Assembly: GCA_965218555.1 (NCBI GenBank)
Contig: OZ244625.1
Coordinates: 1,860,001 to 1,924,000 of the forward strand
DNA: 64,000 bases
DNA from: JAPPLB01 sp965218555
GTDB lineage: Bacteria > Acidobacteriota > Terriglobia > Bryobacterales > UBA6623
Direction of reading: 5' to 3'
Shown: piece after piece, positions 42,200 through 50,977 of the stretch
How positions within the stretch are numbered: position 1 is the first letter of the stretch
Layout: the number at the start of each line of letters is the position of its first letter
Program-made: the position numbers and the translations under genes
Notes under the pieces: generated by a model
The model's input: the letters and a program-made list of their open reading frames with translations, nothing else
Told to the model about the DNA's origin: nothing
Databases searched by the model: none

Positions 42200-42613
42200 A
42201 TGGAAGTCTCCGCTCTACCCGCCGTCAACGCCTGCTTGAATTCGATCAGCACCCTGCTGCTCAGCGCCGGCTACATCTTCATTCGCCGCGGGCAGGTCCA
42301 ACGGCATCGGCTCGCCATGACCGGCGCTTTTGTCACGTCGTGCGTCTTCTTGACGAGCTACCTGATCTATCACTCCCAGACCGGCTCCATGCCCTTCACG
42401 AAGCAGGGCTGGGTAAGGCCGGTTTATTTCGCGATTCTGATTTCGCACATCATCCTGGCAGCCGCTATCGTACCGCTCGCGCTGATCACCCTTTACAACG
42501 CCTGGCGGGAGCGGTTCGACAAGCATCGCCGTATCGCCCGTTGGACATGGCCGATCTGGATGTACGTCTCGATCACCGGCGTGGTGATCTATCTGATGCT
42601 CTATCAGATGTGA
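42200..42613 (+). CDS. DUF420 family membrane protein
   Basis: 137 aa with four membrane segments and the family pattern LPAVNACLNSISTLLLSAGY, IRRGQVQRHRLAMTGAF, LTSYLIYH, and HRRIARWTWPIWMYVSITGV, with conserved His residues. It is related to YozB/CtaM-like proteins, associated with haem-copper oxidase assembly. ATG 42200 is used; longer readings overlap the permease. It follows the ABC pair by 26 bases. Confidence 0.9.
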   Translation: MEVSALPAVNACLNSISTLLLSAGYIFIRRGQVQRHRLAMTGAFVTSCVFLTSYLIYHSQTGSMPFTKQGWVRPVYFAILISHIILAAAIVPLALITLYNAWRERFDKHRRIARWTWPIWMYVSITGVVIYLMLYQM

Positions 42614-42624
42614 GCGGACTGCCG

Positions 42625-43458
42625 CTAACCGGCCAGCGTGATCTCGCTCCGTACGCCGCGCATATCCATCTCGTAGTCAATCTCCAGCACCGGCGGCCGT
42701 GCAAAGTGCCAGCGGACTCCGTGCCGGGCCGCTCCGTGAAGCGCCGGCATGATCGTCGACTCCATCAGTTCTGCGATGTTGAACACGGTGTAGACATTCG
42801 ACTGCGTGATGTCGGCGTGCGTCAGGCCCAACGCTTCCAGGCGGCGGTCCATGATCGAAAGCACCTGCTTCGCCTTCGCCCGCATGCCCTTGGTCGACGT
42901 GTCGCCGCGGCTGACGATCTCCGATCCGGCCAGCTTGCTCGAGCGCAACTCCCCGGCGCCCGCAATGACGAACGTCTTGCGCTTGTAGTCCGAAGGAATC
43001 GTGTACGAGAAGCCGTACACCGACGGCGCCGGCACCGGGTTGACCGCGATCGCGACGTTCGTGCGGGCCACGGGATTCAGCCCATCCACATGAGTCCCCC
43101 ACTCCTTCAGGCGGTCAATATACGGCTGGTTGAACTCATTGAAACCCTCGATCGAGAGCGCTTTGGGAATACGCAGCTCCATTCCGCACAAGGCGTTCAG
43201 CGGCCTTTTCAGGGATTTTAGGTGCCCTTCGATGATGTCGAATGCATCCCAAAGCTGCGGTAAAGGATTGAAAATGGCATGCACGACTTCGTAGCCGTCA
43301 TGGGCGGCAGCGCCGGATGAATACGGCCCGCTTCCCTTCGCGAACTTGAAGTTTCCTTGGGGATTGTCAATCACGGGTATCTCCTGCGAGTGGGCGGACC
43401 GCGGCGCCAGCGCGGCCACGGACATCAAGTAAGACCATTGGCGTCGAGTCAATTCCAT
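42625..43458 (-). CDS. Exported RidA/YjgF-like protein
   Basis: 277 aa with a short Tat/Sec-like leader (TRRQWSYLMSVAALAPRSAH). The second half shows a RidA-like fold: IAVNPVPAPSVYGFSYTI, GDTSTKGMRAKAKQVLSIM, LEALGLTHADITQSNVYTV. RidA proteins deaminate reactive enamines, but exported Acidobacteria members are uncharacterised and the catalytic Arg is not obvious. It is convergent with the DUF420 gene, 11 bases apart. Confidence 0.65.
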   Translation of the reverse strand: MELTRRQWSYLMSVAALAPRSAHSQEIPVIDNPQGNFKFAKGSGPYSSGAAAHDGYEVVHAIFNPLPQLWDAFDIIEGHLKSLKRPLNALCGMELRIPKALSIEGFNEFNQPYIDRLKEWGTHVDGLNPVARTNVAIAVNPVPAPSVYGFSYTIPSDYKRKTFVIAGAGELRSSKLAGSEIVSRGDTSTKGMRAKAKQVLSIMDRRLEALGLTHADITQSNVYTVFNIAELMESTIMPALHGAARHGVRWHFARPPVLEIDYEMDMRGVRSEITLAG

Positions 43459-43470
43459 GATCCCAGTCTA

Positions 43471-43504
43471 GCCTGCCTGGCTCACCACGTGACGAGGCGA
43501 AGGC
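43471..43504. repeat. Intergenic palindromic repeat, copy 2
   Basis: GCCTGCCTGGCTCACCACGT followed by GACGAGGCGAAGGC. The core CTCACCACGTGACGAG is close to copies 3-5. It lies just upstream of the exported RidA-like gene. Confidence 0.6.
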
Positions 43505-43732
43505 GATGGCGGGACTACTTCCCACGCAACAGCACAAACCGGCCTGGTTCAGGAAAAGGCTATCGTCAGTTGCCTCTACATTGTCGGCTCCCGCTTCGAT
43601 ACCGGCGCATCGTTTGATGAGTTCCTCGAACGGCTCACCATCGTCGAGCAGCATGCCGCCGGCGAGCAATCATTGATGCCCTCTGGTGTGGTCCTGTCAG
43701 CGAAGCATAGGAGAGTGGAGAATAAGCCCTAA

Positions 43733-43767
43733 CCTGCATATCTCCCCACGTGGTGAGATATGCAAGC
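43733..43767. repeat. Intergenic palindromic repeat, copy 3
   Basis: CCTGCATATCTCCCCACGTG followed by GTGAGATATGCAAGC: a long hairpin (GCATATCTC/GAGATATGC arms) around CCCACGTGGTG. It is located 3' of the hydroxypyruvate-isomerase-like gene. Confidence 0.65.
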
Positions 43768-43903
43768 TAAAGCGCAAACAAGACGGGCTGCCTCCCATCG
43801 GGGAAGCCTTCTCCGGCTTGGACGGACCCGTGAAGGCACTCCGGGGGTGCTGGTCCGGTCGGCCCGCGGCGCGGATGCGTATTCGCGTCGGGCGGCGGCG
43901 GCT

Positions 43904-44785
43904 CTAGGCCCACGTATCCGCTTGCTTGTATTCGCGGAAGCACTTCTCCAACCCGGACATGCCCGGCTGCGAAAGCCCGTGCTCCATGCCCAGCAGCCCC
44001 GTGTAGCCCTTGGCGTGAATGGCTTTGAACACGTTGCGGTAGTTGATCTCGCCGGTGCCGGGCTCCTTGCGCCCCGGGACGTCGCCGACCTGAAAGTAGG
44101 CAATGCGCTCCCAGTATTTCTCGATGTTGCTGATCAAATTCCCTTCGGAAATCTGCTGGTGGTAAATATCGAACAGGATCTTCACCTGGGGGCTGCCGAC
44201 CGCATCGATGATCTCCGCCGCGTGCTCCGACGTCACCACGAAATAGCCGGCGTGGTTGACCAGCACGTTCAAGGGTTCGAGAACGAGGACCAAGTCCGTT
44301 TTTGAAACAATGTCGGCGGCCTGTTTGAGGCCCTCGATGACATTCTCCGTTTGCTGCTCGCTCGGGATGTTCGAGACGGCAAGGCCGCTCGTCACCGTCG
44401 ACCAACCGTTGCGCATGATGCCGTGATACTCGACGGCCTTGTGAACGTCTTTCAGGAACCCTTCGTGAAAAGCCGTATCGACGAGCGCGTCGCCTTTCCA
44501 ACCGCCCGAGTTGACGACGAAGACGCCCATCTCCATCTCGAGCTCGTCCATCTTCTTGCGGAACTGCTCGGCCTCCTGCAGCGAGTGCCGCGGCAGTCCG
44601 TTGTACTCGAAGGCGCGAAAGCCGTGCTCGGCGTAGATCTCAAGTTGGCGCGGCACCGGCAGGTCATTCAGAAAGCCGATCCGCGGAGCGTAGCGCAGGT
44701 TGTATTCGTCGGAGGTGGTGGTTTCGGTGGCGCAGGCGGCGCTGGCCAGGGCGGCTGTCGCTTGTACGAACTGTCGTCGATTCAT
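43904..44785 (-). CDS. Hydroxypyruvate isomerase-like TIM-barrel protein, exported
   Basis: 293 aa. A Tat-type leader (MNRRQFVQATAALASAACAT) may end at a lipobox-like Cys. The body is an AP-endonuclease-family-2 TIM barrel of the Hyi type, with VLVLEPLNVLVNHAGYF (metal-site Glu), ILFDIYHQQISEGNLI, YFQVGDVPGRKEPGTGEINY, and GMEHG near the end. A periplasmic location is unusual compared with cytosolic Hyi but common in Acidobacteria and Planctomycetes. GAGGGGGG precedes the ATG. Confidence 0.85.
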   Translation of the reverse strand: MNRRQFVQATAALASAACATETTTSDEYNLRYAPRIGFLNDLPVPRQLEIYAEHGFRAFEYNGLPRHSLQEAEQFRKKMDELEMEMGVFVVNSGGWKGDALVDTAFHEGFLKDVHKAVEYHGIMRNGWSTVTSGLAVSNIPSEQQTENVIEGLKQAADIVSKTDLVLVLEPLNVLVNHAGYFVVTSEHAAEIIDAVGSPQVKILFDIYHQQISEGNLISNIEKYWERIAYFQVGDVPGRKEPGTGEINYRNVFKAIHAKGYTGLLGMEHGLSQPGMSGLEKCFREYKQADTWA

Positions 44786-44797
44786 GGATACCCCCCT

Positions 44798-44820
44798 CGC
44801 GTCAGATCCGGTCTGACGCG
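44798..44820 (-). promoter_or_regulatory. Perfect 9-bp inverted repeat directly upstream of a ribosome binding site
   Basis: CGCGTCAGA-TCCGG-TCTGACGCG is followed immediately, on the minus strand, by the GAGGGGGG binding site of the Hyi-like gene. It could be a protein operator or an mRNA hairpin controlling translation. Confidence 0.4.
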
Positions 44821-44905
44821 GCCACGCTGCTTGCCATCATAGCCGCTGGAATGCTTCCTCGCAGGCAGCGGGTGATAGGATGGGACTTCTTGGGGGAGGC
44901 GAGCC

Positions 44906-45427
44906 GTGCCCGGCGACATCCTGAACTACACCAGAATCCGCTCACCGTTGGGCAAGATTCACCTGCTGGCGAGCGAGAAGGGGCTCACGGCGCTTTACTT
45001 CGATCCACAGGTGGACGCCATGGAGCGCCGCTTTCCCCGCTCCCGACGCGTCGGAGCGCGCCGCAACCCGTGGCTGCTGCGAACTGAAGGCTTCCTCTAC
45101 TGCTACTTTGCCGGCGACCTCGACTTTGGTTCGGACGTCCCGCTCGACTTGCGCGGTACGCCGTTTCAACTCTCTGTGTGGCGTGAACTGCGGCACCTGG
45201 CCGCGGGCGCCACTTGCAGCTATGGCGACTTGGCTCGGGCGGTCGGCAACCCCTCCGCTTCAAGAGCCGTCGGCGCCGCCGTCGGACGCAATCCCGTTTG
45301 CCTGCTGATCCCCTGTCACCGAGTTGTCGGCACGTCCGGCAAGCTCACCGGTTACGCCGGGGGTCTCGAACGCAAGCAATTCCTTCTCGATCACGAGCGG
45401 CGGCATTCGGACACCATCGCGGCTTGA
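44906..45427 (+). CDS. ogt: Methylated-DNA-protein-cysteine methyltransferase
   Basis: 173 aa. The active-site motif IPCHRVVG with the acceptor Cys, the preceding SRAVGAAVGRNP helix-turn-helix block, and the following GKLTGYAGGLERKQFLL are characteristic. It removes alkyl groups from O6-alkylguanine in a suicidal reaction. The start is GTG 44906, with GGGGGAGG upstream. Confidence 0.96.
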   Translation: MPGDILNYTRIRSPLGKIHLLASEKGLTALYFDPQVDAMERRFPRSRRVGARRNPWLLRTEGFLYCYFAGDLDFGSDVPLDLRGTPFQLSVWRELRHLAAGATCSYGDLARAVGNPSASRAVGAAVGRNPVCLLIPCHRVVGTSGKLTGYAGGLERKQFLLDHERRHSDTIAA

Positions 45428-45442
45428 GTGTTCGCCGCCGAC

Positions 45443-45471
45443 TTGCAAGCCGAATGCAGGTCTGCTATTCT
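45443..45471 (+). promoter_or_regulatory. Sigma-70-type promoter of the cysH-sat-cysC operon
   Basis: -35 TTGCAA (45443-45448), a spacer of exactly 17 bases, and -10 TATTCT (45466-45471), 32 bases before the cysH ATG, with AAGG as ribosome binding site. The sequence between -10 and ATG is A+T rich (TAATCTCTAGTATG...), where a sulfur regulator might bind. Confidence 0.6.
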
Positions 45472-45503
45472 AATCTCTAGTATGTCGATAGGGATTAAGG
45501 TTA

Positions 45504-46331
45504 ATGATTAAATCTCTTGTACGGCCCGTGACTCCGCCGCGGTCGGATGCGACTGCCGAAGAACTGCTGGCCTGGGGCATCTCGGTGTTTGGCTCGCGCT
45601 TCGCGATCTGTACGAGCTTTCAAGCGGAAGGCATGGTCATCATCGACATGGCGGCACGGCTATCCGGCGGACGTGTGTCCGTCTTCACGATCGATACCGG
45701 CCGGCTTTCGGAAGAGACGCAGACGCTCATCGGCAAGGTCCGTGAGAGATACGGGATCGAGATCGAGGTCATTTTCCCGGACGCCACTGAGGTTGCCGGC
45801 ATGGTCTCGCGGCATGGCCCCAATCTGTTCCGCGATTCCGTTTCCAAGAGGCGCATGTGCTGCGAGGTACGCAAGGTGAGGCCGTTGCGGCGGAAGCTGG
45901 CGGACCTCGACGCCTGGGTTGTGGGCTTGCGTCGCGGACAGTCGGAGGCGCGGCGCGACATCGAGAAGGTATCGCTCGACGCGAATCACGAGGGCGTCTA
46001 CAAGATTTGTCCGCTGGCTGACTGGACACACGAAGAAGTGTGGGCATACATCCGGCGCCACGACGTTCCCTACCATTCGCTCTACGATCAGGGGTATACC
46101 AGTATCGGCTGCGCGCCCTGCACGAGAGCAACCACGGGCTCGGAAGACGCTCGGGCCGGACGATGGTGGTGGGAAACGGACGCCCCCAAAGAGTGCGGAT
46201 TGCATCTCAGCCCCAGCGGCGAGCTGAAACGCGAGTTCGACGTGATGCTTGATGAAGTATTGCCGCAGGTCGCCCCGCCCCGGGTGCGCTATCCTTTCTC
46301 CTTCGCGTTTCGCCGTAGCGGGTCGATCTGA
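45504..46331 (+). CDS. cysH: Assimilatory APS/PAPS reductase, [4Fe-4S] type
   Basis: 275 aa. The PP-loop-type N-terminal half has SFQAEGMVIIDMA and FTIDTGRLSEET. The cluster-binding Cys pairs MCCEVRKV and GCAPCTR mark the Fe-S form that prefers APS, and ECGLH near the C-terminus is the catalytic Cys motif. It reduces activated sulfate to sulfite with thioredoxin. It is first gene of an operon with sat and cysC. Confidence 0.95.
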   Translation: MIKSLVRPVTPPRSDATAEELLAWGISVFGSRFAICTSFQAEGMVIIDMAARLSGGRVSVFTIDTGRLSEETQTLIGKVRERYGIEIEVIFPDATEVAGMVSRHGPNLFRDSVSKRRMCCEVRKVRPLRRKLADLDAWVVGLRRGQSEARRDIEKVSLDANHEGVYKICPLADWTHEEVWAYIRRHDVPYHSLYDQGYTSIGCAPCTRATTGSEDARAGRWWWETDAPKECGLHLSPSGELKREFDVMLDEVLPQVAPPRVRYPFSFAFRRSGSI

Positions 46332-46375
46332 GATCTGCTTGCTTTTCTTTTTTCATTCAGGCAGAGCAGCAACTC

Positions 46376-47632
46376 ATGTCACAGAATCTTGTCCCCGTAC
46401 ACGGTGGTCTTTCAGAGCCGGTGGATCGCACGGTTCCACTCAGCGGTCGCAAATCGTTGCGAGAGGAAGCCGCGCCGCTACCCTCCGTCGAAGTGTCCCG
46501 AGCCGACTTGTCGACGGTGTACCGGATCGCGGATGGGACGCTTTCGCCTCTCGAGGGCCCGATGGCCGAGAGTGCCTGGCAGCGCGTCCTTGACGAGACC
46601 ACCATTCTTTCGCAGGGGAAAGCGTATGCATGGGGAATTCCGCTCTCCTTGCCGGCCACCGATGCCGAGGCCGATGCGCTCACACCGGGCGGATCGACCG
46701 CGTTGCGCGACGAAAGCGGCGAACTGATCGGAATCCTGGACGAGACCGATGTCTTCAATTGGGACAAGCCCAAGTACGTCCACGGCGTTTACGGGACAGA
46801 GCGTTTTGACCATCCCGGCGGGCGTATGGTTGTAGGGGACCCGAGAACGCGGCTGTTGGGCGGGAGGTTACGGGTACTTCCACAGAAGGCGCGTCCGGAA
46901 TGGGGCGCGCCGCTGTCAAGTCCGCGCATGACGCGGATGTTGATTCGGGAGCGGAAGTGGCAGCGAGCGTTGGCCTTCCAGACGAGAAACCCGCTGCACC
47001 GGGCCCACGAGTACGCCCTCGTTGCGGGCGTCGAAAGGCTCACGCAAGAGGGTCATTTCACGGGAGTCGTGCTCAATCCGCTGGTCGGGGTTCTCAAGGG
47101 CGACGACGTGGACGCAGAAGTGCGGATGCGCTGCTACCGCACGCTGCACGATCGCGGCTTGCTCGGCAAAGGTGACAAGGACGAGGCGCTGTGGGCGTCG
47201 GCTGGTTACGACATCAGCGATGTGTTCGAGGTCATCCCGCTCGACATCAAGATGTTCTACGGTGGTCCCAAAGAGGCCATCATGCACGCCGTCTATCGGC
47301 AGAACCACGGATTCTCGGATCTGGTGATCGGCCGCAAACATGCCGACGCGCCGTATGAGGACCGCCGTCCGATTTGGGGCGACTTCGATGCGCAGGCGAT
47401 CTTTGATTCCCTGGCGGGCGAGCTTCACCTGCGTCCGTGCAAGATTGGTTTCGCGGCCTTCTACGAATCGCTTGGCCGGGTCGACCTGATGGAAAATCAC
47501 CCTGACGAGAAGCCTTTCGCGATCAGCGGAACGAAGGTGCGCGAGCAACTCAAGAGCGGCGAGCGGCCCGACCCGCGGATCCTTCGACCCGAAATCGCCA
47601 ACATTCTGATCGAGACCTATACAGGGGCCTAA
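46376..47632 (+). CDS. sat: Sulfate adenylyltransferase (ATP sulfurylase, Sat type)
   Basis: 418 aa. QTRNPLHRAHEY contains the ATP-binding QXRNPxH motif, with LNPLVGVLKGDDVDAEVRMR nearby. The usual GRDHAG block is GRKHADAPYEDRRPIWGDFD here, a variant seen in some Sat proteins. It makes APS from sulfate and ATP. It lies between cysH and cysC, so sulfate activation and reduction are co-transcribed. Confidence 0.95.
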   Translation: MSQNLVPVHGGLSEPVDRTVPLSGRKSLREEAAPLPSVEVSRADLSTVYRIADGTLSPLEGPMAESAWQRVLDETTILSQGKAYAWGIPLSLPATDAEADALTPGGSTALRDESGELIGILDETDVFNWDKPKYVHGVYGTERFDHPGGRMVVGDPRTRLLGGRLRVLPQKARPEWGAPLSSPRMTRMLIRERKWQRALAFQTRNPLHRAHEYALVAGVERLTQEGHFTGVVLNPLVGVLKGDDVDAEVRMRCYRTLHDRGLLGKGDKDEALWASAGYDISDVFEVIPLDIKMFYGGPKEAIMHAVYRQNHGFSDLVIGRKHADAPYEDRRPIWGDFDAQAIFDSLAGELHLRPCKIGFAAFYESLGRVDLMENHPDEKPFAISGTKVREQLKSGERPDPRILRPEIANILIETYTGA

Positions 47633-47670
47633 GGCTCCGCAGCTGTCTTCCTCAGGCACTATCAAAAAAG

Positions 47671-48210
47671 ATGACTCACAAAGGCTTTACTCTCTGGTTT
47701 ACAGGACTGTCGGGCGCCGGAAAATCGACGGTTTCGGAAATTATCGAGAAGAGGCTCCGCGAGGGCGGAGCGAACGTGGAAGTCCTCGACGGCGATGTCA
47801 TACGGACGAATCTTTCAAAGGGTTTGGGCTTCAGCAAAGCGGACCGTGACACGAATATCCGACGGATCGGGTTCGTGTGCGAGATGCTCTCTCGGAACGG
47901 CGTGATCGCGATCGCGGCGGCGATCTCCCCGTATCGCGAAGTGCGCGACGAGGTGGCGGCGAAGATCGAGCACTTCGTGGAGGTACATGCGCACTGTCCG
48001 CTCGACACCCTCGTGGAGCGGGACATAAAGGGCCTGTACAAGAAGGCGCTCGCAGGGGAGATCAAGGAGTTTACGGGCGTCTCGGATCCCTACGAGCCTC
48101 CGTTGCATCCCGCCGTCAAGTTCGATTCGAGCATCGAGACGCCGCAAGAAAGCGCCGAGAAAGTCTGGGCAAAACTGGTGGAGTTGCGGCTGCTCATGCC
48201 GGATGGTTGA
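47671..48210 (+). CDS. cysC: Adenylylsulfate kinase
   Basis: 179 aa. P-loop FTGLSGAGKSTVS, LDGDVIRTNLSKGLGFSKAD, FVEVHAHCPLDTLVERDIKG, and YEPPLHPAVKFDSS are the standard APS-kinase blocks. It makes PAPS. Its presence beside an APS-type CysH suggests PAPS is needed for sulfation, or that CysH also accepts PAPS. Confidence 0.96.
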   Translation: MTHKGFTLWFTGLSGAGKSTVSEIIEKRLREGGANVEVLDGDVIRTNLSKGLGFSKADRDTNIRRIGFVCEMLSRNGVIAIAAAISPYREVRDEVAAKIEHFVEVHAHCPLDTLVERDIKGLYKKALAGEIKEFTGVSDPYEPPLHPAVKFDSSIETPQESAEKVWAKLVELRLLMPDG

Positions 48211-48292
48211 TCTCTTTCCGAAAACGATCGCGGTAGGCGCTTAGCCTGCCTCCTGCGGTGTCGTGGCGGCCCTAGTTTGAAGGGCGTTGGCA

Positions 48293-48907
48293 TCAGGAGG
48301 CTCGGGACTTACGACCGGCGGCAGTTTTACGTTCCGGGCGCATGATCTTCTTTATGGCCTCGCCGGCCGTCAAGCGTCGAACCTGATCGGTGATACAGAC
48401 AGAAATAAGTGGCTGATTTGAACTATTGAGGATGTCAACGATGTTCTTATGGCTGTCTTCGAGGTAGATGTTCCTACCGTCGGTCAGCAAGTGCATTTCG
48501 TTTCCGTTGCGCACGGCGTCGTACAATCCCCTGCCCAGCTCCCTATGCAGGAACCGCAGCACCTTGCGGATCTTCTGAAGGGAAATGCCCTTCTTGCGCA
48601 ACTCGGTGATCAGCCCGATCTCGATCACCTCATTGAGCCGGTACATGCGCTTGTGCCCCTTTTGCACGGGGCTCACGACACCTCGCTCGTCCCACCACTG
48701 CAACTGGCGCAGGCTGACACCGGTGATCTCGGAGACCTCCAGACTACCGAACGTCTCGGAGTGGCCTTCGGATTTGGGCAAACGGGACTTTTCGAATTTG
48801 AGCATGGAACGACCACCCAACGTCATGAACGCAAGACCAGCGTCACTGTTCAGGGACTCTGCAATTGTACGACAACTCGGCCACGGTGGCAGCACAAAAT
48901 GCAACAA
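48293..48907 (-). CDS. MerR-family transcriptional regulator
   Basis: About 160-204 aa depending on the start (Met at 48826 or 48805 is more likely than 48907). The N-terminal MerR helix-turn-helix reads EVSEITGVSLRQLQWWDERG with VVSPVQKGHKRMYRLNEV. The C-terminal effector domain (about 110-190) is not recognised. It is convergent with the cys operon, so a link with sulfur control is possible but unproven. Confidence 0.85.
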   Translation of the reverse strand: MLHFVLPPWPSCRTIAESLNSDAGLAFMTLGGRSMLKFEKSRLPKSEGHSETFGSLEVSEITGVSLRQLQWWDERGVVSPVQKGHKRMYRLNEVIEIGLITELRKKGISLQKIRKVLRFLHRELGRGLYDAVRNGNEMHLLTDGRNIYLEDSHKNIVDILNSSNQPLISVCITDQVRRLTAGEAIKKIMRPERKTAAGRKSRAS

Positions 48908-48934
48908 ACTGCATTTGGTAAGGAAACAGGCAAT

Positions 48935-49180
48935 TTAGCCTCCGCCCACGAACTCGACGACCTCGATCGAAGCACCCGGATTGATGACGGTCGCATCCCG
49001 CCGAGGTTGTCGGACGATCTCGCGGTCGAGTTCCACGGCGACCCGATCGGTCGGCAATCCGAGGCACTCGAGCAAGGCGGCGATGCTCGTGCCTTCGGGA
49101 ACCTGATGCGGTTCGCCGTTGAGCAGGAAGCCGACGTGGCCGGCTGGAACGACCGCTTCGGGATTTCGACCGCTGGACAT
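48935..49180 (-). CDS. thiS: Sulfur carrier protein ThiS
   Basis: 81 aa ending EFVGGG with the required C-terminal Gly-Gly, and a ubiquitin-like pattern (FLLNGEPHQVPEGTSIAALL). GGGAGG upstream supports ATG 49180, which gives about 15 extra N-terminal residues compared with the core. It carries sulfur for the thiazole of thiamine. No thiG or thiF lies adjacent. Confidence 0.9.
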   Translation of the reverse strand: MSSGRNPEAVVPAGHVGFLLNGEPHQVPEGTSIAALLECLGLPTDRVAVELDREIVRQPRRDATVINPGASIEVVEFVGGG

Positions 49181-49606
49181 CGCTTGGCCTCCCGCCGCTG
49201 ATTATAATGCAGGGCCGGGGCTTTCCGGCAAGGCGGCAGTTGGACAAGTTAAAATAAGAATCACGGCTTCGCCAAGCGGAATGGAAACGCCGATCGACTG
49301 ACTTTCCAACAACGAGAGGCGCAAGCGAAGACCCCAACGATGGGGTACGAAACACGTCAAGCGGCAAGCCGAAATCCCTATCTCGGTTGCTTTTTCGGAG
49401 TGACCGGCTACAAGGTCGAGCCGGCCGGTTCTCGACTTTTCGGAAATATCATCCCAATGGCCTTGCGGGTCAACAAGTCGATATGAACAGGTGGAATCTC
49501 CGGAGCTTTGCGTCCAAACCGTGGGCAGGCACGCCTGTCTGAAAGAGGGCCACAGCGGTAATGTCTCAAGAGTTGCCTTGAACGGAGAGCGAGCTTAACG
49601 AGTTCG
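49181..49606. other. Long leader/intergenic region upstream of nqrA with hairpins
   Basis: About 425 bases with no gene. Possible hairpins: ACCCC-AACGAT-GGGGT (49331-49346) and CCGGCT...AGCCGG (49404-49424). An A+T-rich TTGGACAAGTTAAAATAAGA stretch near 49240-49259 is a promoter candidate. A structured 5' leader (for example an ion-sensing RNA) is possible, but I cannot match it to a known riboswitch. Confidence 0.4.
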
Positions 49607-50977
49607 ATGGGGCTTCACAAGACCAGAAAGGGTTTGGATCTACCGATCTCAGGCCTGCCCGAGCAGGCGATCACCGGAGCGCGGCAGCCAAGCCGAGTAG
49701 CTCTGATGGCCGATGACTATGTCGGCATGAAGCCTACGATGCGAGTCGCCGTCGGCGACGATATCCGCCGGGGTCAGCTTCTTTTCGAAGACAAGAAAAC
49801 GCCGCGTGTGCGTTATACAGCGCCGGCATCCGGCAAAGTCACCGCCATCAATCGCGGCGCGCGGCGCGCACTGCAGTCCGTTGTCATTCAACTCGATCAG
49901 TCGGAATTGGCCGGCGGATCGGACAGCGTCGAGTTTTCCTCCTATCAGGGAACGTCACCCGGGGCTTTGAGCCGCGAGCAGGTCACGGATCTCTTGATCG
50001 AGTCGGGCTTGTGGACCGCCATTCGCTCTCGGCCGTTTGACCGCGTGGCCCATCCGGACAAGACACCGCGATCGATCTTCGTTACGGCCGTCGATACCAA
50101 CCCCCTTGCGCCCGCTGTCGATACGGTGCTCGAAAGCCGCCACGACGATTTTGAGCGCGGTCTGCGAGCGCTGGCGCAGCTGACGGACGGTCCTGTGTTC
50201 GTTTGCAAGGGCGCGGACAGCAGTGTCCCGGTCCCCTCGGATTCATCCTTCCGCGAAGAAAGGTTCGCGGGGCCGCATCCTTCCGGCACCGTCGGTTTCC
50301 ACATCCATCGTCTTGATCCGGTTGACCGGAATAAGCTTGTCTGGCACGCCAACTATCAGGATGTCGCGGCTATCGGCAAACTCTTCGCGACCGGCCGTTT
50401 GGATGTTGAGCGGGTGATCGCATTGGCCGGACCCGCGGCCCGTCGGCCGCGGTTGCTCCGCACGCGATTGGGCGCTTCCACCGACGAGCTGACATCGAAT
50501 GAGCTGCACGAAGGCGAAACCCGCGTTGTTTCGGGATCCGTGCTTTCGGGCCGGTCCGCGTCCGACCCGATCTTCGGCTATCTGGGGCGGTATGACCATC
50601 AGGTTTCCGTGCTGCCGGAGGGACGGAAGCGGGAGTTCCTTGGTTGGTTGACCCCGGGGATGAACAAGTATTCGACGGTCAACACCTTCGTTTCGAAGCT
50701 GCTGCCGGGGAAACGGTTCGACTTCTCCACGTCGCGCAACGGGTCAGACAGGGCGATGGTTCCAATCGGCATGTATGAGCGTGTAATGCCGATGGACCTC
50801 CTGCCGACGTTTCTTCTGCGGTCCCTGGTTGTCGGCGATATCGAGAAGGCCGAAGAACTGGGCTGTCTGGAATTGGCGGAAGAAGACCTGGCGCTGTGTT
50901 CCTTCGTTTGTCCGACCAAGGTCGAGTACGGGCCGTTGCTGCGCAATGTGCTGACGACCATTGAGAAGGAAGGCTGA
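49607..50977 (+). CDS. nqrA: Na+-translocating NADH:quinone reductase subunit A
   Basis: 456 aa peripheral subunit involved in quinone binding. N-terminal GLDLPISGLPEQ and GMKPTMRVAVGDDIRRGQ are family blocks, as is the C-terminal LELAEEDLALCSFVCPTKVEYG. It is the first gene of a complete nqrABCDEF operon. The enzyme couples NADH oxidation to Na+ export. The stop overlaps the nqrB ATG by one base (TGATG). The 5' leader is unusually long. Confidence 0.96.
   Translation: MGLHKTRKGLDLPISGLPEQAITGARQPSRVALMADDYVGMKPTMRVAVGDDIRRGQLLFEDKKTPRVRYTAPASGKVTAINRGARRALQSVVIQLDQSELAGGSDSVEFSSYQGTSPGALSREQVTDLLIESGLWTAIRSRPFDRVAHPDKTPRSIFVTAVDTNPLAPAVDTVLESRHDDFERGLRALAQLTDGPVFVCKGADSSVPVPSDSSFREERFAGPHPSGTVGFHIHRLDPVDRNKLVWHANYQDVAAIGKLFATGRLDVERVIALAGPAARRPRLLRTRLGASTDELTSNELHEGETRVVSGSVLSGRSASDPIFGYLGRYDHQVSVLPEGRKREFLGWLTPGMNKYSTVNTFVSKLLPGKRFDFSTSRNGSDRAMVPIGMYERVMPMDLLPTFLLRSLVVGDIEKAEELGCLELAEEDLALCSFVCPTKVEYGPLLRNVLTTIEKEG

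Larger units (their letters stand above)
43459..43903. other. Intergenic stretch with two palindromic repeats and no confident gene
   Basis: 445 bases. It contains repeat copies at 43471-43504 and 43733-43767. Between them, both strands have short open frames with protein-like composition (plus: SFDEFLERLTIVEQHAAGEQ; minus: AGGMLLDDGEPFEELIKRCA), but neither has a start signal. A decayed gene is possible. Confidence 0.45.
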
